Assembly (NCBI GenBank): GCA_964347945.1
Contig: CAYGAW010000159.1
Span: 1 to 20,462, forward strand
Source of the DNA: CAYGAW01 sp964347945
GTDB taxonomy: Bacteria > Chloroflexota > Anaerolineae > UBA7937 > B3-Chlor
DNA: 20,462 bases
Direction of reading: 5' to 3'
Shown: positions 15,144-20,462 of the stretch, piece after piece
Position numbering within the stretch: position 1 is the stretch's first letter
How the letters are laid out: each line of letters opens with the position of its first letter
Translations under genes and position numbers: made by a program
The notes under the pieces: generated by a model
Seen by the model: the letters and a program-made list of their open reading frames with translations, nothing else
What the model was told of the DNA's origin: nothing
Database searches by the model: none

Positions 15144-15680
15144 ATGGCCGACGTCGTACTCGTCATCGATATGCAGCGGGGTTTCCTGGAGGAGGGAAAC
15201 CCTCTTTATTGTGGGGACAGCGCGCGAGAGATAATCCCCAAGGTCCAGAAGTTGCTGGATCGCGAACTGGCCCGGGGTTCAACAATCATTTTCACCGCTG
15301 ACGCCCATGCGCCCGACGACCTAGAGTTCGCGATGTGGCCCCCGCACTGCATCGAGGACTCGGAGGAAGCGGAGATCATCCCCGAGTTGGCTTCATATGC
15401 GGGGCCAAGGATACACTCGGCCCGCTACAGCGCCTTCTACGGCACCGATCTGGAGCAGCGTTTGGAGGAGCTTGGGCCCGAGAAGATCCACGTCTGTGGC
15501 GTATGCACAGACATCTGCGTTCTGCACACCGTGACCGATGCTCGTGCCCGGGACTACGAAGTGGTTGTCTACTCCGATTGCGTGGCCACCTTCGACGAGG
15601 AGATGCACCGCTTCGGCCTGAGGCACATGGATGAGATCCTCGGTGCTCAACTGGCGTCCATTGACGACGAAGGCCCTTAG
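15144..15680 (+). CDS. pncA: Nicotinamidase-like cysteine hydrolase (isochorismatase superfamily)
   Basis: By family this enzyme would deamidate nicotinamide to nicotinate in NAD salvage. The 178 residues align with short nicotinamidases such as the pneumococcal one. Catalytic D9 lies in VIDMQRGF, metal ligands D53 and H55 in TADAH and H68 in WPPHC, and the nucleophile C125 in GVCTDICVLH. The position of the catalytic Lys is changed: relatives have K-x2-YSAF, whereas this protein has S92-A-R-YSAFYGTDLE. ATG 15144 has GGAGGAGG (15128-15135) eight bases upstream; ATG 15138 would be too close. The nicotinate phosphoribosyltransferase gene starts 22 bases after the stop, which supports a role in nicotinamide salvage, though the Lys change leaves activity open. 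Confidence 0.85.
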   Translation: MADVVLVIDMQRGFLEEGNPLYCGDSAREIIPKVQKLLDRELARGSTIIFTADAHAPDDLEFAMWPPHCIEDSEEAEIIPELASYAGPRIHSARYSAFYGTDLEQRLEELGPEKIHVCGVCTDICVLHTVTDARARDYEVVVYSDCVATFDEEMHRFGLRHMDEILGAQLASIDDEGP

Positions 15681-15702
15681 CAATAGATTTGGAGATCTGC
15701 AC

Positions 15703-16716
15703 ATGACCCCTGACTTCCGCCCTGAAGAGGATGTCCTCTCAGGCGACACCGCCGACATCTACTTCGCCCGAGCACAGACCATCTTGCGCAATGAGGGTCT
15801 GAACCCCCTCGTCACCATGGAAACTTTCACCAACGGACCGGGCATTCTGTGCGGCATGAGAGAGGTGCTGGCCCTTCTCAGGGAGGTTCTCCCAGCGGAC
15901 GCGGACGTCTGGGCCCTGGGGGAAGGAGAGAGAATGAGCGCCAAGGAGGTCGTGTTGCGCATCACGGCCCCCTACGGCTCCTTCGGCCTCTACGAGACCG
16001 CATACCTGGGCATGCTGGCTCACCAGAGCGGGTGGGCCACCGCCGCGCGACGGTGCGTGGAGGCCGCTGAGGGCATCCCCATCATCAGCTTCGGCGCCCG
16101 CCATGTGCACCCACGGGTGGCTGCCCGTCTGGAATACGCGGCCATGGTGGGCGGATTCATGGGTTGCGCCACGCCTGCGGGTGCCCGTCTGGGGGACGTA
16201 TCACCGTCCGGGACTATCCCCCACGCCATGATCCTGATCGTTGGGGATACCGTGCAGGCCACCAAGGCCTTCGACCGCCACATCCCGCCTGAGGTGAACC
16301 GCATCGCGCTGGTGGACACCTTCAAGGACGAAGCTGAGGAGAGCATCCGCGTGGCAGAGGCGCTGGGAGACAAGCTCTGGGGAGTCAGACTGGACACCCC
16401 GGGAGAGCGGGGAAGGGTCACTCCCGACCTGGTCAAAGAGGTCCGCGCAAGGCTCGATCAGGCCGGATACCAGCACGTGAAGATCGTGGTCAGCGGCGGG
16501 ATTGACGAGGACCGTATCAGACTCTTTGTCGACAAAGGTGCACCGGTCGATGCCTTTGGCGTGGGCAGCGCCGTGAGTTCAGCCCCGCCGATAGACTTCA
16601 CCGCCGACATCAAAGCCATCGAGGGCAAACCGGTAGCCAAGCGAGGCCGTATCCCCGGCATCACCGACAACCCGCGACTGCGTAAGGTAGAACTCTCAGC
16701 GACGGGGGCTGACTGA
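15703..16716 (+). CDS. pncB: Nicotinate phosphoribosyltransferase
   Basis: This enzyme converts nicotinate and PRPP to nicotinate mononucleotide, normally with ATP hydrolysis, the entry step of the Preiss-Handler route to NAD. The 337 residues match the short archaeal/bacterial form. Signatures include LVTMETFTNGPGILCGM near the N-terminus, YGSFGLYETAYLGML, ISFGARHVHPRVA, LVDTFKDEAEES, GVRLDTPGERG, the phosphate-binding VSGGIDEDRI and the closing barrel motif DAFGVGSAVSSAPPIDF. ATG 15703 has GGAG (15691-15694) eight bases upstream. It lies 22 bases after the nicotinamidase-like gene in the same operon. It converges on the aldehyde oxidoreductase gene with only 22 bases between stops; an imperfect 7-bp inverted repeat there (16722-16740) may serve both, but no T-tract follows. 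Confidence 0.93.
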   Translation: MTPDFRPEEDVLSGDTADIYFARAQTILRNEGLNPLVTMETFTNGPGILCGMREVLALLREVLPADADVWALGEGERMSAKEVVLRITAPYGSFGLYETAYLGMLAHQSGWATAARRCVEAAEGIPIISFGARHVHPRVAARLEYAAMVGGFMGCATPAGARLGDVSPSGTIPHAMILIVGDTVQATKAFDRHIPPEVNRIALVDTFKDEAEESIRVAEALGDKLWGVRLDTPGERGRVTPDLVKEVRARLDQAGYQHVKIVVSGGIDEDRIRLFVDKGAPVDAFGVGSAVSSAPPIDFTADIKAIEGKPVAKRGRIPGITDNPRLRKVELSATGAD

Positions 16717-16738
16717 AGAGGGAGCGGGCAGGCCCGAC

Positions 16739-18577
16739 TCAGTACAGCTCCTCCGCCAGATCCCCTAGCTCTAGCTCCTCCAGTTTCTCCAGAGAGGGCC
16801 TGCCACTCTCCCGATCCCATTGGCGAGCTTCGTAGTAGTCCGTCAGCAGCCTCTCCACATCGGGAACGTAGCCGGCGGTGCCGCCCTCCTCCAATGGCCT
16901 GAGCAGTATGCCCGGCAGCTTCTCATCCTCCGTCTTCAAGCCCCAGCGAAGGTTCAGGGCCCGTTTCAAAGTGAGGATGCGCTCCCCAGCGATCATGAGG
17001 TCGTCATCGCAAACATCCCAGCCTGTCGCCGTTGCCAGCATCTTCGCCAAGCTGCCCGGCGGGTGATTCACGAAGATGCAGGCGATGAGGGCGTCGCCAG
17101 CGCTGCGCCAGTTCTGATGGCGCGCCACCCAAGCCGCCTTCCCCTGCTCCTCAAAGCGGTCCATGGGGCCGATGCCCAGATCCTCCATGACCCGACCGAG
17201 GTCGAGCCAGTAGATGTCACTCTTGTTGTGACAAGCACCGCGTGGGGAGGTGAGATAGGACAGCGTCACCCCTGAGCTAGCACGGGGGTCGTGCATCCCC
17301 ACCTCTAGGCCATGCACGTGAGCGGCCATCTCCTCGACCCCGAACTCGCGGGCCAGAGCCAGGCTCCCCTCCGCCAGGAGATCCCCCAAACCCTCTCTCT
17401 TGGCAATCATCTCGATCAGGTTCATCGCCGGCTTGGGGTCGCCCCAACTTGGGAGAAGACCGCCCAGGTCACTGTCCCCGATGACCCCTTCCTCGAACAG
17501 GTGGTGTGCCAAGCCCAGCGTCACGCCCGTGCTGATAGTGTCCAATCCGTAGCTGTTGCACAGGTGGTTCATGTAGCTCACCGCCGCTAGGTCGTCTATG
17601 AGCAGCAATGAGCCTAGCGCGGCCACCGTCTCATACTCAGGCCCGTCGGTTGGACCCAGTTGGTAAGGACCCTCGGCGATGTGTATCTCTCTCCCACACT
17701 GGACCACACACCCGAAGCAACCGCTGGTGCCCACCAATATCGTCTCGGCCATGGTGCTGCCGCTGATATTGTCCACCTCCTCGAAGGTGCCTTGTTTAAA
17801 GTACTTGTTGGGCATGTTGCCCAGCATCGAGCATAGATTCGCGGAGCCTGAGCTGCCAGTCTGATTGCACACCTGCGTGGCGACGTCGTCCTTGATATAA
17901 ACCAAGGTTTCCCTCGCTACCTCATCGAAAGCATCCTTGTGTGCCAAACGCACTGAGCCTTTCCCGTGGCAAGCCACGGCCTTGAGGTTCTTGGAGCCCA
18001 TCACTGCTCCCATGCCGGACCGACCGGCAGCTCTACCTTCGTCGGCCATGACCGAGGCGTGCTTCACCAGTTGTTCGCCAGCTGGGCCGATACAGGCCAC
18101 TCGCAGGGATGGATCCCCCTGTTCCTCTTTGATCGCTTCCTGGGTCTGGTAGCAGTCCAAGCCCCACAGGTGTGCGGCCTCCCTCAATTCAGCTTCCCCG
18201 TCCCGGACGAGGAGATACACTGGCTGCGAAGCCTGTCCTCTGATGATCATGCCGTCGTACCCGGCGAAGCGGAGATGGGGGCCCAGGAACCCTCCGACGT
18301 TGCTCTCGCCCCAGAGGTGAGTCTGAGGGGAGCGGGCGCAGATTACGTATCTGCCGCAGGAGGGTGCCCGCGTGCCAACCAGCGGTCCGGTCATGAAGAC
18401 GAGGGGGTTCTCCGGGCCCAGGGGATCGGTGTCGCGATCTGTGAGATCATAGATGTAGCGCGCCGCCAGCCCACTCCCCCCGATGAACAGTTGCGCGTAT
18501 TCAGGGGCCAGCATTTCGTCACCGATCTCACCTGTGGTGAGGTCTACTCTGAGAATTCTACCCATGTACCCGTGCAC
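16739..18577 (-). CDS. aor: Aldehyde:ferredoxin oxidoreductase family enzyme (tungsten/molybdenum)
   Basis: This family oxidises aldehydes to carboxylates, passing electrons to ferredoxin, with a tungsten (or Mo) bis-pyranopterin centre and one 4Fe-4S cluster. The 612 residues match Pyrococcus AOR (605). Domain 1 begins GYMGRILRVDLTTGEI and contains ARSPQTHLWGESNVGGFLG and FAGYDGMIIRGQ, the pterin-binding part. AAGRSGMGAVMGSKNLKAV follows. The cluster ligands are C287, C290, C294 and C500, nearly the same as in the Pyrococcus enzyme (288, 291, 295, 494). PEYETVAALG supplies the family's active-site Glu region. The start is GTG 18577, with GGAGG nine bases upstream, and it matches the family's usual N-terminus. 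It follows the alcohol dehydrogenase by 24 bases. The aldehyde is unknown. Confidence 0.95.
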   Translation of the reverse strand: MHGYMGRILRVDLTTGEIGDEMLAPEYAQLFIGGSGLAARYIYDLTDRDTDPLGPENPLVFMTGPLVGTRAPSCGRYVICARSPQTHLWGESNVGGFLGPHLRFAGYDGMIIRGQASQPVYLLVRDGEAELREAAHLWGLDCYQTQEAIKEEQGDPSLRVACIGPAGEQLVKHASVMADEGRAAGRSGMGAVMGSKNLKAVACHGKGSVRLAHKDAFDEVARETLVYIKDDVATQVCNQTGSSGSANLCSMLGNMPNKYFKQGTFEEVDNISGSTMAETILVGTSGCFGCVVQCGREIHIAEGPYQLGPTDGPEYETVAALGSLLLIDDLAAVSYMNHLCNSYGLDTISTGVTLGLAHHLFEEGVIGDSDLGGLLPSWGDPKPAMNLIEMIAKREGLGDLLAEGSLALAREFGVEEMAAHVHGLEVGMHDPRASSGVTLSYLTSPRGACHNKSDIYWLDLGRVMEDLGIGPMDRFEEQGKAAWVARHQNWRSAGDALIACIFVNHPPGSLAKMLATATGWDVCDDDLMIAGERILTLKRALNLRWGLKTEDEKLPGILLRPLEEGGTAGYVPDVERLLTDYYEARQWDRESGRPSLEKLEELELGDLAEELY

Positions 18578-18601
18578 AGCCCACTTCCTCCATCGAAGAC
18601 T

Positions 18602-19765
18602 CTAGAAATCTATCACTTTGCCCTCGTGAGCGTAAACGAAGAGGTGTTCCAGTTCCTCCGCCGTGGGAACGCGGGGGTGCACCACGGTATAGGCCTCGTT
18701 CTCAGCGTTCTCGATCAGCTTCTCCATCCGCTCCTGAAGGGCGTGTCGCTCGATGCCCACCTCTTTCACCCTCAGAGGCTGCTCAAGCCGCCGCAGGAGT
18801 TCTCGTATGCTTCGAGCCAGGCTTTGGGCACCCTCGGCGTCCGACGCACAAGGCAGTCCTAGGTACCGAGCCATCTCCGCGTAGCGAAGGGGATTCTCCC
18901 TGGCAGCGTACTCGATGGTGTAAGGTAAGAACAGGCCCACTGCTCTCCCATGGGGTGTATGGAAGACCCCGCCTATGGCCTGCCCCAGGCTGTGAGCGAG
19001 TCCAGCCATGGAATTGCCGAATCCCAGTCCCGCCAGAGTGGCTGCGTTGGCCATCTTCTCGCGTGCCTCATCGTCACTGCCATCGTCATAGGCTCGAGGC
19101 AGGAATCGAAAGATCAAGTCTGCCGCCTTGAGACACATTCCGTCGCAGAAATCGTTGGCCCAGGACGCGGCGTAGCCTTCCACGGCATGGGTGAGGGCAT
19201 CCAGGCCGGTGTCAGCCGTGAGGCGAGGGGGCATACCCTTGGACAGACTGGGGTCCACGATCGCTATGTCCGCCAGATTCTCTCGAGAGCCCAGGCCCAG
19301 CTTCCGCTCGTCCTCCGTGTCGGTGAGGACTATCGCCCAGGTGGCTTCCGCCCCCGTCCCGGCGGTGGTGGGAATGGTGATCAGCCGCGCCTTCTTCCGC
19401 AGACCCAGCGTCTCGATGGGGTTGATGGCCTCCGGTTTGATGTCCGGCCGCTCGTACAACACCCACATCGCCTTCGCAGCGTCCATACAAGAGCCGCCTC
19501 CCAGGCCGACTATCCAGTCGGGCCTGAAATCACTCACCGCCTCGGCGCCACGGACCACGGTCTTGAGGGAGGGATCCGGTTCCACCTGTGAGAAAACGGT
19601 GCTCTCCAGCCCCGCCTGCCCGAGATGGTCTCGAACAGTCTGGGCGAAGCCCAGCCTCACCAGATTCTCGTCCGTAACGACAAAGGCCCTGAGCCCCTCT
19701 ATCTCCTCAAGACGGGCGAGGGCCCCTTCCCCGAAGACGATCTTCGGGCTCTCGAAGTACCACAT
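18602..19765 (-). CDS. Iron-containing (group III) alcohol dehydrogenase
   Basis: This NAD(P)-dependent metal enzyme interconverts an alcohol and an aldehyde. The 387 residues are full length for the family. The N-terminus MWYFESPKIVFGEGAL leads into a nucleotide-binding domain with GLGGGSCMDAAKAM; TIPTTAGTGAEAT is the second family signature. Metal ligands are D189, H193 (GLDALTHAVEGY), H258 and H272 (AHSLGQAIGG, HTPHG), with spacings like those of E. coli FucO (196, 200, 263, 277). ATG 19765 has AAGGAG seven bases upstream. It is directly followed by the aldehyde:ferredoxin oxidoreductase, so its aldehyde product or substrate is probably shared with that enzyme. A small DUF4242-like gene precedes it by 66 bases. 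Confidence 0.94.
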   Translation of the reverse strand: MWYFESPKIVFGEGALARLEEIEGLRAFVVTDENLVRLGFAQTVRDHLGQAGLESTVFSQVEPDPSLKTVVRGAEAVSDFRPDWIVGLGGGSCMDAAKAMWVLYERPDIKPEAINPIETLGLRKKARLITIPTTAGTGAEATWAIVLTDTEDERKLGLGSRENLADIAIVDPSLSKGMPPRLTADTGLDALTHAVEGYAASWANDFCDGMCLKAADLIFRFLPRAYDDGSDDEAREKMANAATLAGLGFGNSMAGLAHSLGQAIGGVFHTPHGRAVGLFLPYTIEYAARENPLRYAEMARYLGLPCASDAEGAQSLARSIRELLRRLEQPLRVKEVGIERHALQERMEKLIENAENEAYTVVHPRVPTAEELEHLFVYAHEGKVIDF

Positions 19766-19831
19766 CTTTCGCTCCTTGAATTCAACGAGGCAGCGCGGTA
19801 TGCGCCACTCAGTGGGGAAAGCTGATCTACC

Positions 19832-20101
19832 CTAGTCCTCGTACCAGGAAGGGTCTACGTGAGCCACCTCGTAGATGCCTTCGACGGGCGTAACCTCCGT
19901 GACCGGCTCCAGGGCAGCTAGGAGAGCATCCGTATCGGGAGCTTCCCATTCGCAGAACATCTTGGCACGCTGAAGGGCCAGCCAGCTGTTGATCCACTCA
20001 CAATCCTCTGGTATCGCGCGCGCCAGTTTCCTGGCTGCCACTACGGCTTCCTCCTGGTCTGTGACCCCCGCTGTCGAATGCACCACTATGTAGCGCGGCA
20101 T
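19832..20101 (-). CDS. Small alpha/beta protein, DUF4242-like
   Basis: The 89-residue protein begins MPRYIVVHSTAGVT and contains AKMFCEWEAPDTDALLAAL, a pattern like the small DUF4242 ferredoxin-like proteins, some of which bind nickel or another metal. Candidate ligands here are H8, C50 and E51, but I cannot show metal binding. No signal peptide is visible. ATG 20101 has GGGGGGAG about five bases upstream. It lies between the SCP2-domain gene (40 bases upstream) and the alcohol dehydrogenase, on the same strand, so it probably belongs to that operon. The family assignment is tentative and the function is unknown. Confidence 0.7.
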   Translation of the reverse strand: MPRYIVVHSTAGVTDQEEAVVAARKLARAIPEDCEWINSWLALQRAKMFCEWEAPDTDALLAALEPVTEVTPVEGIYEVAHVDPSWYED

Positions 20102-20141
20102 TTCTCTCCCCCCTCTCTGTGTAGGATGTCGTCGGTCAAAG

Positions 20142-20462
20142 CTACTCTGGAAACTCAGTGGGGACGAGCGTCGTGCAGTTCACCAGTTCCTGAGCGGCCT
20201 TGACGGCGCGCATGACCTTCACCATATCCCCCTTGAGGATGAATTGCCGGGTGAGTATGCCCTGAAGCGGATCCAGCTTCTTCTCTATGACACGCCGCCA
20301 GTTCCTGAGAGGGCCACTCATACGAAAGATAGGGTCCTTGACGCTGGGGTCGGTGGTGACAAACGCCTCGCGGCACTGCCCATGCCACAGATCGGCATAG
20401 ATGTAGATGGGCTCTGGGATCTTGTCGTCCGCCTCGATAATGAAGTAGAAATCTCCCTCCCA
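20142..20462 (-). CDS. SCP2 sterol-carrier domain protein, 5' end outside window
   Basis: The frame is open from the window edge (codon TGG at 20462-20460) to TAG at 20144-20142, giving 106 visible C-terminal residues. The part WEGDFYFIIEADDKIPEPIY, then DPSVKDPIFRMSG, KKLDPLQGILTRQFILKGDM and VKVMRAVKAAQELVNC reads as the second half of an SCP2-like lipid-binding fold, in which a helix-strand unit with LDP...GD closes the hydrophobic cavity. In bacteria such domains bind acyl chains, sterols or other hydrophobic ligands. It is the first visible gene of the operon that continues with the DUF4242-like, alcohol dehydrogenase and aldehyde oxidoreductase genes. The overlapping frame at 20155-20388 is a shadow. 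Confidence 0.85.
   Translation of the reverse strand, partial: WEGDFYFIIEADDKIPEPIYIYADLWHGQCREAFVTTDPSVKDPIFRMSGPLRNWRRVIEKKLDPLQGILTRQFILKGDMVKVMRAVKAAQELVNCTTLVPTEFPE

Noticed and set aside
16722..16740. Imperfect inverted repeat between the convergent NAPRT and AOR stop codons
   Set aside because: Only about seven pairs with a bulge, overlapping a stop codon and lacking a T-tract on either strand; not a supported terminator.
20155..20388. 77-codon minus-strand frame near the right edge
   Set aside because: It is out of frame with the SCP2-domain protein, which has clear domain similarity and runs to the window end.

Overview
The window is a GC-rich bacterial chromosome segment (roughly 58-60% GC by eye) with ordinary sigma70-type promoters, dense genes and no visible insertion sequence, phage gene, tRNA, rRNA or CRISPR array. 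Several genes point to an anaerobic or facultatively anaerobic bacterium: a tungsten/molybdenum aldehyde:ferredoxin oxidoreductase, an iron-type alcohol dehydrogenase, and a response regulator fused to a roadblock/LC7 domain. I lean towards Chloroflexota (Anaerolineae-like, uncultured). That placement is inference from gene content, not from a marker gene.

Layout. (1) 1-2411, plus strand: the 3' part of a threonine-synthase-family PLP enzyme, then a GNAT-like protein. (2) 2560-6348, minus strand: pheS-pheT, the two subunits of phenylalanyl-tRNA synthetase. Their leader holds a consensus promoter, a 26-codon leader peptide with Phe-Val-Phe codons, two mutually exclusive hairpins and an attenuator terminator just before pheS. 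(3) 6368-9841, plus strand: a perfect-consensus divergent promoter, a 460-base non-coding leader rich in hairpins, a two-domain GNAT acetyltransferase, an OmpR/PhoB-type response regulator, a receiver-roadblock protein, and a strong intrinsic terminator. (4) 9979-13168, plus strand: a YjbQ-family protein with its own promoter, then a cytoplasmic glycoside-hydrolase-like protein and a polytopic membrane protein resembling lipid-linked-sugar glycosyltransferases. (5) 13380-14930, plus strand: an FMN nitroreductase-like protein and a small sulfotransferase-fold protein. (6) 15093-16716, plus strand: a consensus promoter and a two-gene NAD salvage operon, a nicotinamidase-like hydrolase and nicotinate phosphoribosyltransferase. 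(7) 16739-20462, minus strand: an operon reading from the right edge: SCP2 sterol-carrier-domain protein (partial), a small DUF4242-like protein, an iron alcohol dehydrogenase and an aldehyde:ferredoxin oxidoreductase. The last two would together interconvert an alcohol, an aldehyde and a carboxylate.

Most worth a second look: the pheS leader, which reads as a complete ribosome-mediated attenuator of the enterobacterial pheST type but with an unrelated leader peptide; the divergent perfect promoter and the structured non-coding leader it drives; the lipid-carrier/ADH/AOR operon; and the nicotinamidase homologue with serine where the family has its catalytic lysine.
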